A DNA stretch of 64,000 nucleotides, taken from positions 26,483,829 through 26,547,828 of the forward strand of contig OZ026599.1 of the NCBI GenBank assembly GCA_964020085.1. The letters run 5' to 3'. A program made the position numbers and the translations under genes. This document shows positions 54,501-64,000 of this stretch, piece by piece (within the stretch, counting starts at the first letter, position 1; every line of letters starts with the position of its first letter). The notes beneath the pieces were generated by a model, which did not search any database, was not told the DNA's origin, and saw only the letters and a list, made by a program, of their open reading frames with translations. This stretch comes from Micromussa lordhowensis (taxonomy: Eukaryota > Cnidaria > Anthozoa > Scleractinia > Lobophylliidae).

Positions 54501-57500
54501 GCAAGCTAATTTTTGGTCATTACAACTTAAAGAACAAACAAACAGCTCATGTTGAGGAATTATTTGTGTAACATACCTGTATTAGCTTTACGATGTTCCG
54601 GTGCTTGTTGGCTTTCGCCCAGTCCTCCGCATCCCACACCTGTCAATTAAATTCACCATTTATTTCATAGACGTGAGCAAGTTCTAAATCCCCATTAATA
54701 TCCAGAACAATATCAGAACAGGTTTTCCCGTCCAGGGTAGTTTTTACACGTTCATGTTTTAATAAGCGAATCATCATTCTTATCAGATTTGTGGTTGCCT
54801 AAATATAACATGGAAGGTGGCCACTAATTCAGGTTTAATATCAAAAAGTGCTGTAAGTAATACCGTGTTCCCAAGCTTGGAGACAGCATTCACATCTACT
54901 CCAAAGTCCAAAAGAACAATGCAAGTTTCCATATGGCCATCTCTAGCAGCATGAATCAGTGCCGTGAAGCCATACTATAGATTGAAAACAATAATAAAAC
55001 ATTGCATGAGTAATCAAACTTTTACAACAAAATAACACCATCCCCTACAAGACCGGTCAGCATGGCCCTGATGGCGTAAATTCCCAATCACCAAACTGAT
55101 TCAGTAATATGTGTACATATGAATGTTGTGCCGTGTAGCACTAAGAACACAAATGGTGACACAGAGAATTAACTGTGAAGTGTAAATTTAAGTGCTAAAT
55201 AAACCAGTGAATAACCCACTGGGCGTTAGCCCTAGTAAAGGGATCAGGGAACCACACGAGGTAAAGAAAAAATCTTTTGACCTCGGTGGGAATCGAACCC
55301 ACGACCTCCGGATTAGATCTACCGTTACTCTGTCGACTGAGCTACGAGGTCGGACAGAGACAAAACCGAATTCGAAACAGACCTGTCCATTTAGCTTTCA
55401 GCCAAAATTTCTGGAATTTTTGGCATAATGGAAAGCACTCATAGATGAGCAACTTTGCCGTCATTTGTATGACATAATATTTTGTGGAGGTCTTCAGTAG
55501 TGTGTGATGCATGTTTGTTTTTTTCATCATGCCATTGTACAAAGCCTAGGACGTTGTACATGTACGAGGAAAAAGGAAGTCTGTAATCGCCGACAGTTTC
55601 AAAGAAAATTAAGCGAAAACATTGATAAATGTGTCTGTTATTATTGAAAATGAAGGCATTCTCTCTTCAGGTTAGCCTCAGGGAGAGGCGAAATTGGTGT
55701 GAATTTTGTGCCCTATACCCCAGGGACTTGTGTTTGATCGTGAAAACAAATCCTGGGGGTGGTCTGGTGATCAACCAACCCCCAAGAAAGCCAAAGATAA
55801 ATGCACTCCCCCTACACCCCCACCACATAGCGACTTTTAAATGTTTGAAGATTAAGAAGTACATATACACTCACAACATCGTGGAGGTCAATGTTGGCTC
55901 CAGATTCCAAGAGTAACTTGCAGGTGTTACAGTGACCATTATGGGCTGCCCACATTAAAGCAGTCTCGCCATCCTGCAACAAAACAAACTTCTTCATTGA
56001 TAATTCTTTGCACTGAACTGTGTTGGACTGAGTCATCCATACTCCACAACAAACAAAGAGATTTTTTGTTTGAATGCCCTCACCCTTGCCTTTCCCACGA
56101 ACCGTAATTCTAGATGACATCCTGAAGAAGATCCTCTAGGATCCTTGGAAGGTTTTCACCAGAACAAAAAAAAAAACCACTAACAACTAGTAGGTACAAA
56201 AACATTACTTCTAACAGAAAACCTGTCTTACTAATAATAACAAGAAGGTGTGGTGGCCTCATGGTAAGTGGGCTCGACTCCAGATTGAGAGCAGGACATT
56301 GTTGTGTTCTGGACAAGACACTTAAGTCTCACAGTGCCTCAATGTCTCCACCCAGGTGTAATAATGGGTACTGGCATATTCAATACTTGGGGTAACCCTA
56401 TGATGGACTAGCATCCCATCCAGGGGGGTGTAGAAATAATTATTTCTAGTCTCTTCATGCTACAGAGACTGGGATAAGCTCCAGTCCGATGGGCCACTTG
56501 GTTCATATACAGACTTACTAACAACAAGAACGTAAAAACTTAATATTATACTAACAACAAGAATAAAAAACTTTAATTAGTTAATAGTGTAAGTACTACT
56601 AACTTGTAAGAATAAAGCAAAAAACTTTAGCCTAGCCATTTATTAACCTTTGTTTGACTATTGACATTAGCCCCTTTGGATAACAGCAGTTGACAAACTT
56701 CAGTCTTGCCATATCGTGCTCCTAGGATTAATGCTGTGAACTTACTCTGAAAATTAAAGACAATTACTTATCATTACAGAGTAAGCATGAAAATGTCTAT
56801 TATTAATAGCCATCTTGTTAACAATTAAGTTAGAGGAAGTGTCCACAAAAATCAAACAGAATCAAATTTATCAGGCAACAACGCTAGAAAACTCAAATTC
56901 GCTTGTCTTTTGCATATATAGTTAGCCCATGGCAAGAATGCAAACAGGCTGTAGTTTTTTCCTTGAAATAGTTTTGTCCTTCCGAGAAAAATGACATTTT
57001 CAATTTAACTTTCTGACTCAATTTAGCGATCAGTCCCAACTGGGCTGAAAATCGGCTATTTTCATTCAAGTCGCTTTTCGCAACTGTTGTGCGCAGAAAA
57101 GTTGTAATTCAACAAGCTTATTGCAGAACTAAATCCTTGCCTACAAAAGCACAATTTTGAGAACATTGGATTAAAGCAATTATTTGGTGGTAAGCAAAAC
57201 CAGAGTGTTCTCCAATATTAAGTTAATCAGTTGGTGAAAAGAATTGTCATTTTGATTATGTGCCACATCTCGGAATTCCAAAAGATTTTAGATTCTAACT
57301 ATCTTAAGACCCATATTACTAATATTTGACCCATTTCCCACGTTCTCGCTGCGGGGCTTCCAAACATCAATGGGGCAGCGGCATTCCCACACTCTTTACC
57401 TAGGTAAACCCCAGGATGCTATTCGTCCTACCGCGGCAGCATTTTGAACAAGGTATTACCTCGGTAAAAAAGACACGTCGAGTTTGAATAGCATTTTGTT

Positions 57501-60500
57501 TTCTGTTTCTTTGCGACAAAGCATGCTAAAATGCTCAGCTTGAACCTCTGCATTTTTATCGCAAAGAAGTATTGATAAAGCCGATCATCCATGTCAGTTA
57601 CAAGATTGAGAACACAAAGAAAATTTGGTAGCTACATTGTACATTATATGAACTTCATCAAAAATATCTATAACTTGGTATAAAATATGGTGGTACAGGC
57701 ATGTGACCATAACCAAACTAGAGGATGTGCATTTGCATGTAAACCATTCGACTTTTCACGAGCACATTTCTTGATTCCAGATTATGACATGGAGTTTACA
57801 TGAAACGTTGATGAAAAAATGCCACTCTACTCGATACACATGCATTACTTTCCCGAGGTATTACCTCGTCTATTTTGCTGCGGTATATATTCAATTGTGG
57901 TCCCACTCGTCTTTACCGTGGTGCCACATATTTTCACCCACGGTGGACGCGAGGTGGGAGCACGCAGCAAAGACGAGGCTTTACCACAACCTGATGGGTC
58001 CATAGTTTCAGGCGGTATGTAAAGTTTAGTTTGGACAAATGATTAGGCACTCGTCAAAAAAATGTACTAGTGTTATGGTAGTGCTATTGGTCACGCATTT
58101 AACTGCTGGCGTGATTTTGATTTTTTTTGTATATGACTTGACTAATTTTTTGACGAGTGCCTAATCATTTGCCAAACTAAACTTCACATATATAAGGACA
58201 TTTCCTATAGTATAGCTCGTTAGATTGATGTCTGGAAGTAAAATCGATGTTGTTTGAAACATCATTTTTCGCAGAAAATACCAACTAAGATAACGCAGGT
58301 ACAAAAGTCAGACCAGATCAACTCGGATCGCTGATTTGAATAAGAATAGCACCTTGTTGTATGCCTCATTCTTGATTTTTGTGGGCATTTGCTCTTAACT
58401 ATTTAATTAAGCCTTCATGTCTGGTACTATATTTACCCTGAAAAATATGGTAATAATTAACCAAAATTTATCTCTTAGAAAACTTTCCAGGATTAATAAC
58501 AACTGTTCAAATGATCATTTTACCAGATAACCATTGCTGAAGCCCCTCTCTTACTATTTTCTTCCTCCTATAATCCCCTCCCCCTCCCCATGGCTATCCA
58601 CCCCCCCCCCCCACAAAAAAGAAAACACTAACAACCACTTACCACAGTGCAAATGTCAACTTCGGCACCATGTTCTATATACAGCTTGCATACTTCAGTC
58701 ATTCCACTTTTTGCTGCTTGCATCAGTGGAGTCCTGAACCACTAAAAATACAGACAGAAAGTTGGAAAATCATAAAGCTCACCTGTTAGTAAACAAAATA
58801 TGTTTTCTTCCCCCCTCCTCCCCCCCCCCCTACCCCCTGTGCAGAGCACTCTTTGGCATCGTCACAAGTTTTAGTGCTTTGGTGGGTCTCAACAAAAGGA
58901 CAAGTTCACCTACAGCTGTATTCATTATTACATCATTTTTCCCCATTCAATGTCAAGTCATCAGAAAATGTTGCCTGCATAATACATGGAGGAATTTATC
59001 ACTGGGAAGTGCACAGATATGAATTTTATTTAACAAAAAGGCACTGCTAGTGATTAAAATATTGTTTTAAATATGAGAAAATAAAATTTATATCTTCAAG
59101 CCACCTTGAAATTTTCTTTTTATTAAATACAAACAATTACAAACTGACTGTTTGCACAAACTACCCTGAAAAAGTGAGAATGATTCAGTCATCAGTAAAT
59201 TGTTCATTAGTGAGGATATTGAAAATAGACCACTCGGGTCCCAGTTTTGTATTTTCCAGTGAAATACTACTAGTAAATCAAAAAAAGTGATAATTAGTGA
59301 TCCTTAATTACCGGTAAGAGAGAAAGAGGTATTAAAAAGTTTAAATGCAAAATATAATTGCTCACTAAATCGCTGCCTGCTCTCCAGTTGACATCTGCCC
59401 CATTTCTTATTAATTCCAGACATCCATTTACATCTCCTTTCTCTCCAGAATAAAACAGTGCCTCACTCATTGACTCACCCTGTTGAGAACAGAATTGTAT
59501 TTAATTCAGCTATTGTCATGAGAACAATCAATATATAGATATATATATTGCGTGATTTTATTGGCTACTTTATGTCAAGTGGTCTAAGTCGCCGGACAGT
59601 TATGATGCAATAACCCCTGCCCGCATCCTCTGATTACTTTCATCGAAAAGAAACAATATCAGCGAGAAAGACATTTCGACTTCCATCTTTATTTTTTACA
59701 CGGAAAAAAAACAAACTCTTTTCATAGAGTCTGGTGATATTGGCAATATCGCAAATGCTGTTCCAAAAAGTGCAAAAAGTCAACAAATTACGAAAGAAAC
59801 AGGAAAGCTAAGAAGCGCTGAGTTTTCGAGGTTTGATCTGAGAGGTGTTGCGAGGGTTTATTCAAATGATAGTTTATTAAGGTTTTGGTCCAATCACAGT
59901 GGAAATACAGTTAATTAAACCAATTAAATGTACATGTACTTGCTATCATCAATCGCACACATTCACCATCACATCAACAGTGGCTTTTTACAAGCAGTTT
60001 ACACGCGACATGAAAATTAATGGGAACCGGATACAAAATAAATAAACCCCTTTCTGGCTTGCTGGTATGTCGGCTGATAATGTCCTTGGCTGAGAGATTG
60101 TCCTCACAATTCCACATTTGCCCTCGAAGCTTTGCTTCTTGGCCAAATGTCAGTCACGGGCATTATCAGCCAACAAAGCAGCCGCCTGAAGGGGTTTATT
60201 TACTAAGGGCCTGTTTACATGGAGGTGGGGGACCCCAGGTAGGTGAGGTAACCTGCCTAGGTGGGGTAACCCGCCTCTCCATATAATCTCTCATTTTTAT
60301 TTGATCATGTTTACATGATAGGTGGGGTAACCCGCCTAGGCAGGTTGCCCGGTCTGCCAGGTAGGGTAACCCGCCTAGCCGGGGTCGCATTTTGCCATGT
60401 AAACGACTCAAGGTGGGGTAACCCACCTAGCCGGGGTCGAGTTCATGTTACATTTGCAAGCGCGTCAAAGCGCTTAAAAATTTGAACCAGAACAATATGG

Positions 60501-61515
60501 CCGTTAACTGCCTCTGGTGGAGGCTTTGTATCATCAAAAGTGACAGTAAAACGCCACAGCATTGAAATGCTGCAGCGACAGCAGAAAATAAAGATAAAAT
60601 AATACTGACCGCCAAAATGCGTCGTTCGTGCGCCATTTTCAATGTTTACATGCCTAGCGACCACGCAACAACGTCAAGTAAAGTCACCCCGGGACCCCGG
60701 GGTTGAAAGTTTGCATGTAAAAATTTGGAGTTTTGAGTTTAGTTTCTTCACCGTTTTTAGCCACCCTCAGGAACAAAGGAAAGCGCCCAAAAAGATCTGG
60801 TCAGCCACCATCCGCTACTCTCTCGAAAAAAATGAAGAGCTCCGCAACTCGCAAGTATAAACTTAAATGTCTAAAGGACACTAAAGCTTTTAAGTGTTAC
60901 GGCTGCAACTCGGCCATTCGATTCCCAGGCGAAATTCCTGATCCGCCAAATGATTTAATTGCGTGCACTAATGAGTATAAGTCATTTATGAAGGAGGGGA
61001 AACTACAAGTTCATTTCGGGCCCACGCATTACCATCTACGTGCTGCATGCATTACCGCCAAGAATCCCGAATTTCAAGCAAGTAGTGACATGCTCATTAC
61101 AGAAAAAGATAAAAGTTCATTTAAAGAGGCATATGAGCGCCTAATATATGAAGAATTTAACTTGTAAAAAAACAGGCAGATGTAGTTCTATTTGAACGTT
61201 ACGTTAAGTTGCGTTCCACGAAGCTTGCGTGAACCTCCCATTCTTGTTTGTGAAATTGCTAGTATCAGTGGCAAATTTCTGGTTACATTTTCGCGTTACG
61301 TTGCGTTATCGTTCAGACTATCGATGTTGTTCCTAGGATTTTTGTAAAATAGCTGTATTTCTTTAAAATACAAATGATTTGTTTCGTTTTATTCCACTGC
61401 GTAATATTGTATTCCAAACTCAATTCTTGTAATAGTATAGACTTGTCTCAAAGCGGAAATTGGTTGAAATCATCAGGTGGTTAATTTGTTAATAATATAC
61501 ATGAAAAAATTACTC

Positions 61516-61548
<33 letters not shown>

Positions 61549-62718
61549 TGTAGCAACAGTGCAAAAAGTGTAACATCAGTGCAAAAAGTGTAACACCAGT
61601 CAGCAAATTAAATATCGTAATTCTGAGTCATGATTGACTGAAAAACAAACGCAAATTTTCTAAGACAATGATATCACGTACATGTAGAATGACGAAAGTT
61701 TTGTGCAGAAGCTTCGAATGAGATAAAAAGATCTTCCGGTACTTCCTCCGTTGGGAATTGTACTCAGCAAGTTGTAGGCTCAGACTCCAAAATTAGGAAC
61801 TATTTAATGAACTAACCTCGTAATCCGGAACACACAATAAACGGTGAATCACAATGATGGCTAAAAACGGTGAAGAAACTAAACTCAAAACTCCAAAAAG
61901 AGCAGCAAGGTTGGCCTAAAATCTCAAACACGGCAAGAAAATACAACAGACATGAAAATCTGGAAAATTACGACAGTGAAGTTCAAATGTACGTGCGAGC
62001 ACATTCTATGAGTCCGTAAAGTTCAAAACATCCTCCGCGCAAATTTTTTCATGTTTATATTATTAATTAGTAATCATACGGTTTTTCTCGTTCAATTTGG
62101 AATTAATTTGCACTTGTGAGTTATTCAAAGAGCTGAAATTGCACTTGCCGAAGCGGCTCGTGCAATTTCAGCTTTTTGAATAACTCACTTGTGCAAATTA
62201 ATTCCAAATTGAACTCGAAACCGTATGATTACCTATACTTTAAGTGTGTTACTCTTTTTTGTGTTTTAATTCATACGTTCGTCCTATTTTTACCAATTTT
62301 TAAAGGAATAAAGGAATATTACTAGTGTAATTTGCTCTGCAAAATCTTGAATTTTGAATTTTGAATTTTTTTTCGATCCGGTCCGTGGTCCGGTCTGTGG
62401 TCCGGTCCGTGGTCCGGTCCGTGATCCGGTCCGCGGTCCGGTTCGCGGTCCTGTCCTGGTTTTGTCGACGCCAATTAGTCGTTAGGGATCTAAAAATTCA
62501 ATTCAATTTTTTTGCTTTTCTATAGACTCCCTCATCACTTGTTTTTGTATCAACAAATTAGTAGTAGGCGATAAATATTTTACATTGTAATAGGTGATGG
62601 AAGCAGTGAATAAAGTGAAAGTGAAAGACGGGTAACTTGCCTCGACTATTTCTGGCCATGGATCTGTGAGCGCGTGTGAAACATCCTGAAAATCTGGCCC
62701 TTGACGGTTGAACTCCAT
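48461..62718 (-). CDS. Ankyrin-ROC-COR-death domain protein (Roco family, DAPK1-like without kinase)
   Basis: Eleven exons on the minus strand: 62718-62641, 59479-59366, 58741-58643, 56746-56648, 55973-55875, 54974-54864, 54639-54577, 53785-53150, 52636-52451, 51135-50106, 49683-48461 (TAG). They join in frame to about 1,245 residues. Layout: short N-terminus 1-26; about five ankyrin repeats 27-221; ROC GTPase 222-433 with P-loop GAVNAGKT (246-253), DMAG (303-306) and SHAD (370-373); COR about 434-838; Ser/Cys-rich linker; death domain about 1155-1240. Roco proteins couple GTP-regulated dimerisation to signalling, and the ANK-ROC-COR-DD order matches the C-terminal two thirds of DAPK1. No kinase or CaM segment precedes the ankyrins; the start ATG at 62716-62718 lies in its own small exon. 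It is inferred to be a cytoplasmic adaptor in stress, apoptosis or immune signalling. Confidence 0.88.
49740..50095. repeat. (GACT)n and (GACGGACT)n tandem array in the last Roco intron
   Basis: GACT tetramers at 49880-49945, then about eleven GACGGACT octamers up to 50050, with degenerate flanks on both sides. It lies wholly between the donor at 50105 and the acceptor at 49684. Read-through would add Ser/Val/Gln repeats, which I reject as coding. Confidence 0.95.
50106..52636 (-). CDS. Roco gene exons 9-10: COR domain
   Basis: Exon 9 (52636-52451) starts TSERVPRLCAQLLPHIRAWA. Exon 10 holds VVLDVNWLTSHIFG, EKHELQATFPECPLEQLIEL and PCSFFPKFQIRLLRRFGHRS, matching COR-A/COR-B features (VLDPxWL; xPSLxxRxL). 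The acceptor of exon 10 is either 51135 (TACAG, weaker) or about 51098 (GTCCGACAG); both are in frame. The exon ends in phase 1 at GTAATT. Confidence 0.8.
51180..51720. repeat. Repeat cluster shared with 61495-62232
   Basis: Contains a half palindrome at 51237-51300 (AATCATACGGTTTCGAGTTC), three copies of GTGTTACACTTTTTGCAC at 51500-51560, and a hairpin around GATTTCAAAATCGCGCGCGC. The same parts occur at 61540-61605 and 62070-62232. It lies upstream (in gene sense) of COR exon 10. Confidence 0.75.
52784..52913. mobile_element. 130-bp hairpin MITE with TTAA ends
   Basis: Arms CCGAGTTTAGTCGGTCTGTA and the inverted copy at 52893-52909 pair nearly throughout; TTAA lies at both outer edges. It sits in intron 8 of the Roco gene. 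Confidence 0.8.
53150..53785 (-). CDS. Roco gene exon 8: ROC GTPase domain
   Basis: Single 636-nt exon. The acceptor is chosen as ...CACAGAG because only that AG keeps frame with exon 7. It contains Walker A (CGAVNAGKTTL), a switch region RTAGIDVG, G3 DMAGH, an SLVLFDLSKKD strand, G4-like SHADK and the C-terminal AKIIK. The G4 Asp is present, so nucleotide binding is plausible. Confidence 0.9.
53920..53965. repeat. 21-bp inverted repeat hairpin
   Basis: GTATTTTTTCCTGATGGCTA and its exact complement are separated by 5 nt. It lies in intron 7 of the Roco gene; function is unknown. Confidence 0.85.
54577..59479 (-). CDS. Roco gene exons 2-7: ankyrin repeats
   Basis: All six exons are phase 0-0. 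Exons at 58741, 56746 and 55973 are exactly 99 nt, one 33-residue repeat each. Signatures are TPLMQAAKSGMTEVCKLYIE, FTALILGARYGKTEVCQLLL, TALMWAAHNGH and FTALIHAARDGHMETCIVLL. Exon 2 carries a degenerate first repeat (GDVNGCLELIRNGADVN). Exon 54639-54577 caps the stack (DWAKANKHRNIVKLIQ). Confidence 0.88.
55150..55370 (-). repeat. tRNA-derived SINE, third family
   Basis: On the minus strand a tRNA-like head (55351-55279) has a perfect 7-bp acceptor pairing (GACCTCG and CGAGGTC), an A box and a B box (GTGGGTTCGATTCCCAC). The anticodon stem is poor. The body has GGGCTAACGCCCAGTGGG. It is a SINE, not an active tRNA gene, in intron 5 of the Roco gene. Confidence 0.75.
56240..56520 (+). repeat. 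tRNA-derived SINE, fourth family
   Basis: The head GTGGTGGCCTCATGGTAAGT is followed by CACTTAAGTCTCACAGTGCC, TCTCCACCCAGGTGTA, GATGGACTAGCATCCCATCC and TTCATGCTACAGAGACTGGG, a body I recognise from many coral sequences. Orientation is opposite to the host Roco gene. Confidence 0.75.
56760..58640. other. Roco intron 3
   Basis: No exon is seen. It contains a MITE with inverted ends at 58022-58184 (AAGTTTAGTTTGGACAAATG and its inverted form, with ATTAGGCACTCGTCAAAAA) and a GC-rich repeat-like stretch at 57340-57480 and 57840-58010 with CCGAGGTATTACCTCG. Poly-C runs occur near 58600. Confidence 0.6.
60208..60720. repeat. GGTGGGGTAACCCGCCTAG repeat element
   Basis: About five units of GTGGGGTAACCCGCCTAG lie at 60240-60440. 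The flanks read GGCCTGTTTACATGG on the left and GGGACCCCGG...CATGTAAA on the right. It is a GC-rich dispersed element in intron 1 of the Roco gene. Confidence 0.65.
60832..61167 (+). CDS. Unrecognised basic Cys/His ORF in Roco intron 1
   Basis: The first ATG gives 111 residues. The start is basic (KSSATRKYKLKCLKD). A Cys pair (CYGC) follows, then a Pro-rich turn, HFGPTHYHLRAAC and an acidic tail. The C-x2-C ... H-x-H-x4-C spacing suggests a zinc site. It is antisense to the Roco gene, next to a GC-rich repeat, so a transposon-derived fragment is likely. Upstream open frame extends to 60733 without ATG. It could also be an exon of a longer gene. Confidence 0.35.
   Translation: MKSSATRKYKLKCLKDTKAFKCYGCNSAIRFPGEIPDPPNDLIACTNEYKSFMKEGKLQVHFGPTHYHLRAACITAKNPEFQASSDMLITEKDKSSFKEAYERLIYEEFNL
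61495..62232. repeat. Repeat cluster with 160-bp palindrome
   Basis: 61510-61605 has three GTGCAAAAAGTGTAACA units; 62070-62232 is a palindrome with TAATCATACGG ends and AATTTGCACTTGTGAGTTAT arms. Same components as 51180-51720. In Roco intron 1. Confidence 0.8.
62374..62460. repeat. GGTCCGTGGTCC minisatellite
   Basis: About seven units of (T)CCGGTCCGTGG with variants (CGCGG, GTGATC). GC-rich in AT-rich surroundings, about 180 bp downstream of Roco exon 1 (in gene sense). Confidence 0.9.
62641..62718 (-). CDS. Roco gene exon 1 (start codon, GC donor)
   Basis: Encodes the first 26 residues (MEFNRQGPDFQDV..., then PWPEIVE). The donor reads GAG then GCAAGT, the consensus of the minor GC-AG intron class. 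Phase 0 matches exon 2. Confidence 0.7.
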
Positions 62719-63141
62719 TGCAGTTCCCGCCTTCAGACAGCCTGCAGCTTTTCAAAATTCCATAAACAATCACAGGGATCTCTAAAGGTCACAAACAATT
62801 GGCGAGAAGAAATCGTTATTCGACGCTCCTTCGTGGTTTGTTGTTGCTTTTGCACGGCACGAATAGGAATCTGGGACACCATTTTGATAGCACGGAACGT
62901 AACGTCTATTTTAAGAAATTGAGAAAGATCACCAAAATACCTGAAAAAAATCGCTGAGCCGTCCGTGTAATGAGAGAGCAAATAGGGCATCTACACGAAT
63001 ATGATCAGTAAAATTAATCCAGCGCTAGCTAATGGTGCTAACGAACCGATGACAATATACCGGAAGTGTACAACGTACGGTCCCAGCTGCCTCTCTTCTC
63101 GGAAGAAAAGGAAGTAATTTAAGATTGCCAAGTACAAACAA

Positions 63142-63346
63142 GGGCGTGTTTTAAAAAAGACGAAATGACGAAATGTCACTTCAGTTAGCCTAAACAGCGC
63201 TTCGGTTAGCCTAAATAGTGCTTCGGTTAGCCTAAATATTACAGACTTGAAGGTGGTTAACTCTCAATCGGTTACTCAGCAAACCGTATCCCACAATTGG
63301 TAGTTGTTATTGCGTCATTTCGCTATTTCGTCTTTTAAACACGCCC
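63142..63346. mobile_element. MITE with GGGCGTGTTTTAAAA ends and ACAAACAA flanks
   Basis: The left GGGCGTGTTTTAAAAAAGAC and right GTCTTTTAAACACGCCC termini are inverted. ACAAACAA occurs at 63134-63141 and 63348-63355, consistent with an 8-9 bp target duplication (hAT or MULE-like). Three 21-bp repeats (CTTCGGTTAGCCTAAATA) lie inside at 63178-63238. About 420 bp upstream of the Roco start codon. Confidence 0.75.
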
Positions 63347-63724
63347 CACAAACAAGAGATCAAAGTACAACTGGTCATGATGTCAGCTGGCTTTTTGTTT
63401 TGATAAACTACTCTTTTTAATTCAAATATTTCCTTTTAAGGAATTTTTTTAACGAAAGGAAAGAAACAAACAGTACCACGAATCACGAGCTAAGCCAGTT
63501 TACAACATGCTTTAAGTGTTTGTTTGGAAATCCGATGGTAATTTTCTTAGAAATTGAATTTTGAACAATTTATGAACAGGAAATTGTTAAGACACTAGGC
63601 AAAGGATCAGCATGGACCAAATTTGAGGGATGTAGCTGTGATAGAAAGCGTTCAGTCGCGTTTTTATTTTGATTTTATTGTTTTTGATTGCAATGTATGA
63701 GAAATAAGAAATTAACATTAAGAA

Positions 63725-63985
63725 AATTTACTCATCGACTGATCTGTTTAACCTTAAAAGAAAGCTAAATTCTGATTTGGCCACAATTTCCAATTGGTTT
63801 TTAAGTAATCTGCTTACCCTAAATATTTCTAAATGCAATTTCGTTATATTTGGTAACTCACGAAAGCTTAAACTGGCTAATGACCAGGGGCACCCAACGA
63901 GAAACTTCGATGAAATATCTGTTCGGGAGACTCCACTCGTTTTCGGATAATGCATTAACAAAGAGCTACTGATTTCTTAACTAAA
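63725..63985 (+). mobile_element. LINE reverse transcriptase fragment
   Basis: Plus translation includes LNSDLATISNWFLSNLLTLN and SKCNFVIFGNSRKL, the conserved post-YADD segment of jockey/CR1-like RT. It ends at a TAA near 63950 and continues toward the window edge. The minus-strand frame here is a shadow. Confidence 0.75.
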
Positions 63986-64000
63986 ACATCAGCTAAAAGT

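Noticed and set aside
55279..55351. Minus-strand tRNA gene with perfect acceptor stem
   Set aside because: The anticodon stem fails and the anticodon is unclear, and the downstream body is a dispersed SINE.
48461..62718. Full DAPK1 orthologue with kinase
   Set aside because: No protein kinase motifs (HRD, DFG) are seen upstream of the ankyrin exons up to the window end, and a good ATG exon precedes them.

Overview
This window is eukaryotic nuclear DNA, most likely from an anthozoan cnidarian and probably a stony coral. Introns are GT-AG with AT-rich flanks. Degenerin/ENaC/ASIC-type channel exons have cnidarian-style Cys-rich domains. A Roco-type protein is present, and more than half of the rest is dense repeats: tRNA-headed SINEs, TTAA- and TA-flanked MITEs, non-LTR retrotransposon tails and a BEL/Pao element. 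There is no bacterial operon structure, so most long open frames are shadows of repeats. The species assignment is inference; the gene families are read from the sequence.

Layout. (1) 1-2.4 kb holds decayed LINE tails and a TA-flanked MITE. (2) 2.5-18.5 kb, minus strand, holds a DEG/ENaC (ASIC-like) channel gene. Five internal and 3' exons are well preserved (16157-15936, 10774-10618, 7399-7207, 4271-4180, 2655-2546), and the 5' exon is degraded. Its introns contain a 1.7 kb GTAGCA-type hexamer array, a 1.7 kb foldback-like transposon with 6-bp target duplication, Crypton-like recombinase relics and a duplicated pseudo-exon. (3) 18.5-25 kb is intergenic. It contains a 1.8 kb paralogous copy of the 3.1-4.9 kb block, with a frameshifted copy of one channel exon, plus nested MITEs. 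(4) 25.15-33.8 kb, plus strand, holds a second and much more intact ASIC-like gene, head-to-head with the first. One symmetric exon could not be located. Intron 3 starts with an interstitial telomere-like tract. (5) 37.67-43.76 kb is a BEL/Pao LTR retrotransposon with nearly identical LTRs but a broken coding region. It is followed at 44-46.7 kb by a dead non-LTR element. (6) 48.46-62.72 kb, minus strand, holds a complete-looking 11-exon gene of about 1,245 residues: ankyrin repeats, a ROC GTPase, COR, a Ser/Cys-rich linker and a C-terminal death domain. This is the layout of the non-kinase half of DAPK1. (7) 62.7-64 kb holds a hAT/MULE-like MITE and another LINE fragment.

The gene content comes down to two functions: a local cluster of amiloride-type cation channel genes (divergent pair plus pseudo-exons) and one Roco/death-domain signalling scaffold. 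Nothing in the sequence links the two. The most noteworthy items are the kinase-less ankyrin-ROC-COR-death gene, the channel cluster duplicated in pieces, and several transposon families whose exact borders can be read from target duplications or paralogous empty sites.
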